Source of the DNA: Halisarca cf. caerulea
Taxonomy: Eukaryota; Porifera; Demospongiae; Chondrillida; Halisarcidae
DNA: 64,000 nt
Reading direction: 5' to 3'
Assembly: GCA_963170055.1 (NCBI GenBank)
Contig: CAUJGJ010000179.1
Location: forward strand, 1,222,101-1,286,100
The notes under the pieces were generated by a model. That model made no database searches. It saw only the letters and a list, made by a program, of their open reading frames with translations, and was not told the DNA's origin. Made by a program: the position numbers and the translations under genes. Each line of letters opens with the position of its first letter. Within the stretch, counting starts at the first letter, position 1. Shown here in pieces: positions 1 through 24,344 of the stretch.

Positions 1-346
1 GTGTGTTCAGTTGGTGTAAGGTACTGGTTAGTAATCTCTTTTAAGAGCTTAAGCCTGTTGCCAGCAGGCGGTGCTTTTAGAAGGACAAAAACTGGGACAC
101 TCAGCTGCTTACAGGTAAAATCATACGTACCTGTCACCCTCAACCACTGGCAACATTAAATATGACTTAGGTAATACTTTATTAGGCTCTCAGCAGGGTG
201 CTGGCCATTGACTGGTGTCCAAATGCTATTAGCCTGTATATATTACCAAGTTAAGGGTTGGGAATCACTGCTGCTGTGAGTTAGGGGACACCAACAAGGG
301 GGCACAATAGCCCACCCTACAGGCTGTCATATTACAAGTTACAAAA
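1..346. other. non-coding left edge
   Basis: No convincing exon, repeat array or RNA gene is seen here. It probably belongs to an intron of the membrane-protein gene whose visible exons begin at 766, since that gene's first visible exon starts in mid-codon after an acceptor. Confidence 0.4.
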
Positions 347-347
347 G

Positions 348-430
<83 letters not shown>

Positions 431-432
431 TT

Positions 433-487
<55 letters not shown>

Positions 488-489
488 TT

Positions 490-546
<57 letters not shown>

Positions 547-575
547 TTACGTGTGTGTGTGTGTGTGTGTATGTG

Positions 576-628
<53 letters not shown>

Positions 629-657
629 ATGTGTGTGTGAGGATGGCTGGTTGAGTA

Positions 658-729
<72 letters not shown>
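347..729. repeat. (TG)n tract followed by (CA)n tract, inverted pair
   Basis: About 300 bp of TG dinucleotides (about 353-640), interrupted at intervals by TATGTGTTACG-like phrases, is followed after a short unique spacer (about 640-659) by about 70 bp of pure CA (about 660-729). TG and CA on the same strand are reverse complements, so the two tracts form an inverted repeat with a roughly 20-bp loop. Open frames here are dinucleotide artefacts. Confidence 0.95.
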
Positions 730-731
<2 letters not shown>

Positions 732-765
732 AAGCATATACATGTTCATATCTCGCACATATCAG

Positions 766-2883
766 TTTGCTGTGATCACGAGGTGTACTACTACATTCTG
801 CAGGAGTACTTCTTCAAGGATGCTGTGCGGTTTATAATGATTTACCAAAATCTTGAGCACCCTAACATGGCTGTCTGGATCACCTACTACACCAACTTCA
901 ATGCTATGTTCCTTCCATTCTACAATTATGTGCGCTCATACAATCTTCCTTTCTTTGGCTATATTTTTAAACCTGTCGCTAGGGACGACCGGGCAGCAGA
1001 AGAGGGTGGTGAAGAAGAAACTATTCCAACCGATGCAGACAAGGGAGAGAAGTCAACTGAGATTTATGAACAATCACATGTATGTACCGCTTGTATGCCA
1101 GTCCATAGAGACCACTTATCCATGTATCACCTCCATGATGTTAACATACTTTGACATCCAAAGACCACCTGTCTAAAGTGACCACTGTAGCCAGGTCCAT
1201 GTACCACCTCATTGACATTAATGCACCTCTGTATAAAGACCACCTGTCTACAGAGGCCACTGCTGCTTGTCCGTTGAGGTGTACTGTGTGTGGTATGTAT
1301 AGTCATGACTCTTTAATCCGGCCTTTGATAATCCAGAGTCCTTGCTATCCTGCCAATAGAAATGCCTACCCAATGTGCACAGTGTATTGTAAGAAGATTT
1401 GTTAATCCAGCACCCTCTTTAATCCAGCATCTTTTAGTGCAATGAATGTGGCCGGATTAAAGAGTTGAGACTTGACTTGCTCACATGGAGTGTTACGGGA
1501 TGTTTTAATGCTTGTATTGTGTGATTTCTACCGTCAACTGTAGCCTCCCACCATTCCAAGTTACTGGCAACTGTTCCTCTTTGGTCTGCTCTTGTTTCTG
1601 GTCTCACCTCATGTGTTTGTCTTGACCGTTGCCTGGGACCATCTCAGCACGAACCCTATCGTGTGTGTGTTCGTCATAGTGCACTGTCTGGTTGGTGTGT
1701 TTGACCACATTAAATCACTTCTCCTCTACGTGAGAGTTGGGTTAAAGTGAGTTGTCTGTGAGTTTGTGCGTACAGTGAACATGTCCTGTCATACTCTCGC
1801 TACAAGTGTAGTCAGCGGTAGCCAACCTGTCCTCCTTTTTGTAAGGTAGTGGCAGATGAGTGATCGGGTCTGCAGTGCCAGACAAGATGGCCGTCTTGTG
1901 TTCAATAGCTGTCTTAGATGTTATGTACTAGAAAAGTTTGACTCCTTTCCCTGCCATCCATGTATGGATTTCGTCATGTACACATGCAGAGGGACCTCTG
2001 ATAGTGGACTCTCCCAAATAAGGACACAATAATATATTATACCTCTCTACAAAGGACACAACTTATGATCCCAGTGTAACTCTTACAATACCATTTGAAC
2101 CTCCCAAAGAGGAAAACCTCTCTACAAAGAACAAATCAGCTGAATTTATGTCATCCTCAAAGTGTCCTTTATTCAGAGGTTCCACTGTAATGTTATGTAC
2201 TATACATGTGTGTGTGTGTTTGTGTTGTGTTTGCATGGTTATGCTTGCGTGTGTTTGTCTACCAGTATACACAGATACGTATGCACGTATATGTACCTAT
2301 ACAAGCACGAGAACTCATGACTTCCATACATGCTTAAATTTCGCAGGATGAAACTTTTGCGGATCAACGATTTTCTCAATTTTTGCATTTTTTATTTCAT
2401 GGATCCCTTCCCACATCCATTCAGCCTTTTATTGATATAAACTTTGGTTTGTTTATGGATAAAAGCCATTAGAGAAAAGAGCGAAGGTGCTGCTTCTCAA
2501 TGACTCCTGTTCTTTTGATGGCAATTTTGGTCATTGCATAAGGGCCTAGCCTAAATTTTCACCGGCCTAAAATTTTCACGCATGACTTCAAATCCGCAAA
2601 AACCGTGAAAGTTTCATCCCATGAAAATTTGAGCACATATGGTATGATAGGCCCAACATGGTAGTCTACTTTTACAATGAGTTTTTTGTATGTTTCTATT
2701 CTCTTCCGTTGATTCAGGGCCTCTTTGAGGACACTGTCTGATGTTGTCATCCGAACTGTACTTTTAAACTTGGTTTTCTATGTTCTGTGGTGGTTCCTGC
2801 CCATGTTTGTGTGGACTATTGTCTTCTACATATCGGTGGGTGGCCTCTGGAAGCTGTCCAGGTTGAGAAATCTGCAGAATTAG
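766..2883 (+). CDS. unidentified multi-pass membrane protein, C-terminal exons (partial)
   Basis: Three exons join in phase: 766-1079, 1544-1746 and 2718-2883, the last ending at TAG. Donors are GTATGT (1080) and GTGAGT (1747); acceptors are CAG (765), TAG (1543) and CAG (2717). The translated tail is about 227 residues. It opens with an aromatic-rich segment (VYYYILQEYFFKDAVRF...) and a hydrophobic stretch ending FFGYIFKP. An acidic cytosol-like linker (EEGGEEE) follows, then two long hydrophobic segments in exon 2 (LFLFGLLLFLVSPHVFVLTV and a second beginning IVCVFVIVHCLVGVF), then one in exon 3 (LLNLVFYVLWWFLPMFVW). This looks like the end of a polytopic membrane protein with at least four helices. 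I do not recognise the family. The 5' exons lie left of the window. A MITE-like element sits in the last intron. Confidence 0.72.
2325..2645. mobile_element. foldback (MITE-like) element, TACCGTATGCTCAAATTTTC family, copy 1
   Basis: The left part reads AAATTTCGCAGGATGAAACT and the right part is its approximate reverse complement (AGTTTCATCCCATGAAAATT). A second copy in the other orientation lies at 16293-16610; the shared core includes a CTCCTGTTCTTTTG phrase and its complement. It lies in the last intron of the membrane-protein gene. No coding capacity is seen. Confidence 0.75.
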
Positions 2884-2898
2884 CAGCATTAGTTACTT

Positions 2899-2935
2899 GT
2901 GTGTGTGTGTGTACGTGTGTGTGTGTGTGTGTGTG

Positions 2936-3001
<66 letters not shown>

Positions 3002-3037
3002 TGTATGTATGTGTGTGTTTGTGTGTGTGTGTGTGTT

Positions 3038-3096
<59 letters not shown>
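2899..3096. repeat. (GT)n microsatellite
   Basis: About 200 bp of GT dinucleotides with scattered GTTT and GTAT interruptions, beginning 15 bp after the stop codon of the membrane-protein gene and so probably within its 3' UTR or just beyond. Confidence 0.95.
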
Positions 3097-3097
<1 letters not shown>

Positions 3098-3988
3098 AGA
3101 TACATTAGAGCAGTATAGTGCTGTCGTATTAGTCACGATCGTGTATCACTAGTTGTTGTTCAGTAACTCAAGTCTGTATGTTGTCATTCTCACCTCTACA
3201 GTTGGTTTGTTGTTGTTTACCACTTGCTATTATTTTGTTGTTGTTGTTTTTGTCATAGTATTGCTTTCGATTGTAATTTATAGTATACTTGCTGTGTGAT
3301 TTGCTTCTGGACATTTTGTGTATGTTACATAGGATTTCAATGGGATTTTATATGAAAGTTTTCTTTACAAATATTATGCACATGTGTAATTTTACTTGAT
3401 AGTTCTCCTTGTGAGATTAAACTATAATTGTTATCAATATAGAGGATTTTCGTATTCAAGGACTCTTGTCTCTTTGCCGATGTTTTGTTCAATGGATTGT
3501 CTACTGCTGGGATGTGTACGGAGGTATTTAAATATCTACATAATATATAGACCCAACAACGATCCCTCACATTCAGCACCAACCATACACATTTAATGGA
3601 TATTCAGCGCCAGAACTTATATGATATGCGCAAATCCTTCTCATGCCATACATTTTACAAGCCTTCATGTCGTCCCTACATATGGAGTGCTACCATATAC
3701 TCCATATATAAAATACTTTCACTCTATATGTATATATAATAGTTTATACTATGCACATTATAATTAATTATACTCTAAAGATCTGCAGATCGGAATGTTT
3801 GGCACAAGGCTTGCTTGTACACATACATATTGTGACTCAATTTTATATTAGTTGTATCATAATATAAAGTACATTGATATATTGTAATGTGGCTGATACA
3901 TTGGACTAGTACACTCATGTGTGCAGAGGTTTAAATTTCACGCTCCCAAACGTCACAGAAATATAAAGAAAACATGCAGTTAAACATG
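3097..3988. other. AT-rich intergenic stretch
   Basis: AT-rich sequence with T-rich and TA-rich runs and no exon-like frame on either strand. It separates the 3' end of the membrane-protein gene from the convergent 3' end of THOC1. Confidence 0.5.
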
Positions 3989-4178
3989 TACAGTGGCACC
4001 CCTCTAATCCAGCCCCCTGAATTGGGGACACCCCTCTAATGTGGACACATACCACTGTAACCAAATCTTCCACTATCATAAGCCACAGTACATCTCCAAC
4101 CCCCGAAATCAGGACACCTCAATAATCAGGATAGTGCTTTCAGGTCCCAAGGTGTCCGGATTAGAGGGGTTCCACTGT
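3989..4178. mobile_element. foldback element, CAGTGG...CCCCTCTAATCC type
   Basis: The left end TACAGTGGCACCCCTCTAAT mirrors the right end ATTAGAGGGGTTCCACTG. At about 190 bp, with no coding capacity, this is a MITE-like foldback unit. The same AGAGGGG/CCCCTCT phrase occurs in the elements at 21393-22188 and 27655-27868. The stretch from here to 4440 holds nothing else that I recognise. Confidence 0.8.
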
Positions 4179-4440
4179 TCGTACAGTACACTACTGTACA
4201 CACAACCTGAACCTGTGAATCAATTGCATGGCGCAAGCATTACAATGTAGCATTACTCTACAGTACAGTACCTTCAATTTCTTGCATACTGTGTGAACAA
4301 CCAACAGACACAAAAATCATAATTAAACGCACCTAAACCAGAGCATGCTTTAAGATCTACTACAAACACAAATAAATAAAACACTATGTCGACATATGAC
4401 CCCGTCACAACGTGCATTGAAGTTGACATGTTTGATGCTG

Positions 4441-6496
<2,056 letters not shown>

Positions 6497-7041
6497 CTTT
6501 GTCAAAACTGCTTATAGAAAATTAAATGGCTGTCGCACCATATGCCACATACTGGTCGCACCATATACACTCTAAACTACGTACGTAGTATAGATAGTCT
6601 ATGGTACTACCCGCGTATAGGTTAGAGTATCCGGCTATAACTATAGGATTGGTACGTGCACCACAGACTATCTATACTATGCATGTTTACTCTAATATAT
6701 ATATGTACCATGTGTGATATAAGTTTCTTCAAGTCACTGATCAGATTCTTATTTATTGTAAAATGGCCTCACATAACATACACCTTGATTTCTCATGCTA
6801 CATCATCCACTCTATTATGCACTTCAACTTTAAATTATTGATCTTAGTTACTCTTGTGTTTATTAAACTGTCATGCATGCTTATCCCACTCCCAATTTAA
6901 ATTTTGTGCCTGTGTTTTGTGTTCTTTGCTGGAATCCCTGCAAGGCAGCCCTCGGCTAAGTGGATCTCCAGGATAATAATTATACTGATACTGATACTAC
7001 CATACATGCCCAGTTTTTCCTTTGATCTTTCACAAACTGGG

Positions 7042-7072
<31 letters not shown>

Positions 7073-7110
7073 GATTTACATAAATATCATAATCCTGAAT
7101 TACAAAATGG

Positions 7111-7155
<45 letters not shown>

Positions 7156-7605
7156 GTATGGTTTACATAAATATCATAATCCTGAACTACAAATGGACAT
7201 GCATGTGTTATATCATAGTACTATCAAGCCTTGTAATTGGCACTCACGCATGCAGTCATAGATCGAGGCAGTCATCTGCATTTTGTATTTTTCGTTATTA
7301 TAGAAGTCTTGGGCCTTCATGCATGGACCATCATGGCAAATATGCTGTAATACTGTGGAATGTGTACATGCGTGCATACATGCCATAATATATATGTGGC
7401 ATCCATAATCAAGCTTACATACGAACTACACAGCTGATTCGGATGCCAGCAATGAAATATTAAGTGACTGCTAAACAAAAATGTGTTTGTGAAGTAAGCT
7501 CCACGGGTATGTGCTGCATGTACAGTATGTGTGAAAAATCAAGTGTATTGTGTGCAAACAACAAAATACACGTATAAAATGTTAAGCAGCTTATATAAAA
7601 TCAGT
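6497..7605. other. THOC1 upstream and intergenic region with palindrome and (TA)n runs
   Basis: An inverted repeat with arms AGTATAGATAGTCTATGGT (about 6587-6605) and its complement (about 6660-6680) lies about 100 bp upstream of the THOC1 start. Two (TA)n runs (about 7041-7070 and 7115-7150) are each preceded or followed by the same 30-bp phrase containing ACATAAATATCATAATCCTG, so this segment is a short duplication. No gene is seen. Confidence 0.6.
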
Positions 7606-7740
7606 GGATGTGTGTGTGTGTATAAAATGTTAAGTGGATGTGTGTGTGTGTATAAAATGTTAAGTGGATGTGTGTGTGTATAAAATGTTAAGTGGATGTG
7701 TGTGTGTATAAAATGTTAAGTGGATGTGTGTGTGTGTGTA
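7606..7740. repeat. minisatellite, about 29-bp unit x5
   Basis: Five copies of a unit made of ATAAAATGTTAAGTGGATG followed by a short GT run. Copies differ mainly in GT number. It lies just past the 3' end of the receptor kinase gene. Confidence 0.9.
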
Positions 7741-7836
7741 AATAATCAAAAAGTCTACAATCCAAAGCTAGTCGTTATTCCACATGTGTAGTGTACGTAA
7801 GAAGTGAAATCTAAGGACATGAGAGGAAGGAGTTTG

Positions 7837-19162
<11,326 letters not shown>

Positions 19163-19429
19163 GCCTCCTGGTCTTGTTTATAATGCAGCTCCCCAGCAAA
19201 TTAAGGGCGGGTAATAGGTAGAACGTGTCCAATGTTCCGTTTTTTAAATGCAACTTGGAATGTGACTCCCTCATGCAGAGCCAACCGGAAAAGGGCGGAC
19301 ACGTGATTTCCTAGAAACGGCCACAAGTAGTGCGTCATCTACGTAGGTGAACTAGATTTGAGAAGAAATAGTTAAAATAGGGCAAAAACAGCCAGAAAGT
19401 ACCTTGTACGGTATTTGTGAAAGAAGGAA
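19163..19429. promoter_or_regulatory. putative bidirectional promoter, kinase receptor/RCHY1
   Basis: The initiation codons of the receptor kinase (19162, minus) and RCHY1 (19430, plus) are 267 bp apart and divergent. No TATA box is obvious. The RCHY1 start lies in GGAAATGGCGG. Inferred from spacing only. Confidence 0.5.
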
Positions 19430-22400
19430 ATGGCGGTGAAGACATCGTCGTATCAGCCGATTTTACTCGAAGGTCGTCAGTATGGGAAGACTTTTCCTTC
19501 AGATGATTTGAATTTCAAGGAGTACAAGAGATACGTTTGCAAGCATTATCGCCGTGGATGTAAAATATATGTGAGTCTTTTGAAATCATTTTCCATTGTT
19601 CATTTTTTTGTCAAACTGTTTAACCATAGATAATATGGTTAACTAGCGTAAGTGTACTGGGTATTTGGATCGGAATAGTGTAATCATTTTGGGTTTTCGG
19701 CCCGCTTCTCTTTGTTCTCAATGTGTTCGCCCAACTTATTCTAGGTATGACGTACGTTTTGTACGGGGGCGATTGCTGACTAATCTAATTAGGGGGGCGT
19801 GACTGGGCATGATTGGGCAGATTGGCAGGGGCTGTCCCCCTGAAAGTTCCCGCGCGGTACATGTTGTCTACGTCAACGGTTCCCTCCTTCTCCTACAGGC
19901 ACCATGCTGTAAGAAATACTATTCATGTAGGATTTGTCATGATGAAAAGGAGAGTCACAAGTTAGATCGAACAAAGGTCTCAAAGCTAAAATGCCTTAAC
20001 TGTGACATGGAGAATGAGGTTAGACTGGATGGATGTCTTCTTCAGTTGTAAGCAATTACATTGTAATAGAGTGCTTAATCTGGGATGTGATTCAAAGTAG
20101 CAGCACTGGAAAATTAGTTGTTAATGTGTTGACGAATATTGCAGATGATGTGAGTTGTCATTCTTATCATGAGCTAATACATGGATACCAGGCTGGTGTA
20201 AATGGGGTATTATTATCAGTTGTCAATCTTCTGTTGCATCCGGAGTGAACAATTGGACATGAAACTCTATGTGATAGTATATTTGTGCACATGGTTACAT
20301 CTGAAGATTTTGTGACCTACTCAATTTTACTGTCATTGGGAGGGTGACCTTATTAGGCAGGGAAGGCCTTCAGCCAGAAAGCTTAACTCAAAAGAGTTGC
20401 ATATAGTGTAGAAGAAGAAAGAAGCTCTAATTGAAGTGGGAAGAGATTGCCACAGTGACACACCAAAAAAATATGAAAGCTAAATGAACACATGATGTCT
20501 GAGTTTCAGGAGGATGGAGAGGTTTCTTGTACGTGTGTTATGGCAGCAATAGGGACAATAAGTATGAAGGTGTGAGTGAGTTGTGACATCTGTAGGTAAG
20601 TTTGGCTAGATGAAGCTTCCTGTATGTGTGAAGAGAAGTGAGGCCTACTTCCTCTCGGACGGCAGAGGAAGATGATACATAAGGACAGTAAAGGACAAGA
20701 TGACAGGCAAAGTTAAAGAGAGTGAAGACTTAAGGAATTACAATGAGTGGAGTTATCCCAAACTGTATCAAAGTAGTCCACAGCAAGATGTAAGCTGCCA
20801 GTGTGTAGTTGTGTCGTCAGCAAAGATGACAGTACAGTCAGGGAGAAGAATAGTAGGAAGACCAGTTATACGTAAATGCTGAAGAGTGTGGGACCAAGCA
20901 CCAAAGTTGAGGGACACCGGGGAAGAATGGGAATCTGCTATCAAGTGACTTGACAATGATCAGAAAGGGAGTGTAAAACCAAGATAATGAAATTTATATA
21001 GCAAGGAGTAGAGAATGGTTGACTGTATCAGAGGCTTTGGATACATCTTAAAAGAGAAGCTGACACAATATTATTATGGCTTCTGGTCAAGTGCAGTGTA
21101 CCAGGCATTGTGTACAGTGTAGAAAAAGAGTTTGGGCGGAGTGACCAGAGTGGAAACCAGATCGGTAAGAATAAAGCGCATTGTTTGAGTTTGCGATGGT
21201 AAGCCAGCTGTTCTTTGATATGTCTCACTAGAAGTTGGCTACATATGGGAAGGATGAAGATTGGCTTGTAATTTGAAAGGCATGTCCGCCGACCTCATTT
21301 GTGAAGAGGCCTAATTGAGCTGCACTTCCAGGATGAAGGGGAAGTTGATGTTAAGGTTGATGAGTTTATGATAGAATAGATTGAATGATAGATACAATGA
21401 AACCCCTCTATTCCAGACACCTTTGGACTAGAAGAAACTGTTCCGATTCTTGAGGTGTACTTGTTTCAGTGGTTGAAGGTCTACTATGGTAAAGTGTAAT
21501 GAATCATTAATTTTGGTTTTTACAGCATGTGTCAATATTAGAGGGGTGCTTGCAATTCAGGGGTCTGGATTAGAGGGGTTTCTGCATTTCAGGGGACTGG
21601 ATTAGAGGGGTGTCTGCAATTCAGGGTCTGGATTAGAGGGGTGTCTGCAATTCAGGGTCTGGATTAGAGGGGTGCTTGCAATTCAGGGGTCTGGATTAGA
21701 GGGGTTTCTGCATTTCAGGGGACTGGATTAGAGGGGTGTCTGCAATTCAGGGTCTGGATTAGAGGGGTGTCTGCATTTCAGGGGACTGGATTAGAGGGGT
21801 GTCTGTAATTCAGGGTCTGGATTAGAGGGGTGTCTGCAATTCAGGGTCTGGATTAGAGGGGTGTCTGCAATTCAGGGGTCTGGATTAGAGGGGTGTCTGC
21901 AATTCAGGGTCTGGATTAGAGGGGTGTCTGCATTTCAGGGGACTGGGTTAGAGGGGTGTCTGCAATTCAGGGTCTGGATTAAAGGAGTGTCTGCAATGCA
22001 GGGGTGTGGATTAGAGGGGTGTCTGCAATTCAGGGGTCTGGATTAGAGGGGTGTCTGCATTTCAGGGGACTGGATTAGAGGGGTGTCTGCATTTCAGGGG
22101 ACTGGATTAGAGGAGTGTCTGCAATTCAGGGGTGTGGATTAGAGGGGTGTCTGCAATTCAGGGGTCTGGATTAGACGGGACCACTGTATTTCATGTAAAA
22201 GACTTGAGGGGAAATGCAAGTATATTGTCGAATCCAGAGGATGAAGTAGTGTTAAGAGAGCCGAGGGCCTATTCTCACCATTCAGGAGTGATAGGAAATA
22301 ATGACAAGGTGATAGATGGTGAGTATGAGTGGGAGGGAGGAGTGATTGGATATGGGCCAGTTTAATACAGTGGAGTGAGAAACAGGGACTTCGGATGGTG

Positions 22401-23501
22401 TATGGAAATGGAATGAGTCTCAGATATTCGAGTGGATGTAGGATGTGACAGGATGAAATGAAGCTGTGAAAAGATCTACCATATACACTTTAATTTTCGC
22501 GGATTTTGACTTTAGTGATTTTCACATTTTATATTTGCAGATGGCCTTGTTTGCCATTGCACAAGACCCTGATATTTTTCTCACGGGTATAAACTGTCAC
22601 AGATGGCTTCCAATCTGTGAATATAAAACCACACAAAAATTGAAGCGTATACAGTATAAGGATGGTTTGAAGCGTATACAGTATAAGGATGGTTTGAAGC
22701 GTATACAGTATAAGGATGGTTTGAAGCGTATACAGTATAAGGATGGTTTGAATCGAAAGTATCTGTCACCACAAGCAACAGCATGTCTGTGATAATAGAA
22801 GCATGGACTGTAGTATGGAGCACGAGGTTGAGGAAGGAGCTCTGGGAGGGCAATACAAGCAACCAAAGGCAAAATTGGACAGAGGGGACTTGAAGGAACT
22901 GATGGATAACCAGAGAACTTCTTCATCAGCAGAAGAATCACCATAGGACAGAGTGGAAACAGACCAGTGGTCAATATACAGCAACACCATCACCTCCCGA
23001 GCAGGATCGATCAGCATGAAAGATGGAATAATCAGATAGAGACTTCAGCATCAGATATGGAAGGGCCAAGTCAGGATCCATTGACAGGAGGTCACTGCAA
23101 TTCAGCAGCAAGCTGTAGTGATTTTGGAAGAGGCTTCATAAAATTGGCTACATCCAGTGAAGTTTTCCTTGCAGAGGTGTGAAGTTGTATCTAGGCTCAC
23201 TTGACAGCAAATTAGGGATGGAGACAACAAAGCAGGGCTATTCCACGGTAGTTTCCAATAGTTGTGATGATCATGAGATCCAGAGATACGTAGACATACG
23301 TAAAAGCAAGTAAATACGTAGATAGAAGTTAGAAGCATAAGAGACAGCAGAATACCTTGAGTGGCCATTTTTTTCTTAGCTGGTGGATGACTTGACCTTC
23401 ATGTTCGTTGAAGTACGAATGGCCAACATTCGGTCATTGCACAATATGTAAATGTGTTCCTTCAGGAATATTATACAGATGTGTTTGCATATGTATACTT
23501 A

Positions 23502-23538
<37 letters not shown>

Positions 23539-23836
23539 ATGCGTGTATGCTTGCATTTGTGTGTATGGTTTTGTGTCTTACGTGTATTGCATTTCTTCCA
23601 TCTCACTCTCTGAAGATCACAGATAAATGTGTACATTGTCAGTTCACTTTCGGAGCGTATGTGTGTCTACATTGTCGTCTGTTTGATGATGACGATTCCA
23701 AGAAGCAGTTTCATTGTGATAAATGTGGTATCTGTCGTGTTGGTGGGCGTGAGAACTTCTTCCATTGTGATGTGTGTGGTTATTGCATGAACAACAGTTT
23801 GAAAGATTCACACAAGGTAAGCTCACTTGTGTGTGC

Positions 23837-23906
<70 letters not shown>

Positions 23907-24269
23907 TGGTGTGTGCATACTGTATATTGGGAAATATTGGTGATCATTAAATTTAGCGATTTGGCAAGATCAGACTGTAATTTAATATTGGCAGAAATTA
24001 AGTTTGGCAGTTGCACAGCAAGGACCAAGCATGATAAATACGTACGTAGGTCTATGTAAATTTGGCGATTTTGATCCTGACCGCCAATTCACCAATTTAA
24101 AAATGTTGCCAATATTTTCAGATATACTTACGTCCTTTTTAGTATGCTTTTTGTGCAGTTTATGGAATTAGACTCTGTGAGGAACACTGAGATTCCCCTA
24201 TTGTGCATGTTTAGTATGATGTTTTGGGTATTTGCCACTTACCTCAATTTTCATCCCCCCCCCCAGTGC

Positions 24270-24344
<75 letters not shown>

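Larger units (their letters stand above)
20380..23260 (-). mobile_element. degenerate non-LTR retrotransposon (LINE), antisense in RCHY1 intron 2
   Basis: On the minus strand, fragments of a two-domain LINE are readable in broken frames. About 23240-22770 resembles the endonuclease region ([27 protein letters not shown]). About 21230-20770 resembles reverse transcriptase (motif A-like [14 protein letters not shown], motif C-like FADDTTTH). About 20700-20480 resembles the C-terminal tail ([12 protein letters not shown]). Stops and frameshifts are frequent, so it is dead. It is split by a foldback element (21393-22188) and by a second insertion with a small minisatellite (about 22478-22765). 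Clade not assigned; the motifs fit Jockey/CR1-like elements. Confidence 0.72.
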
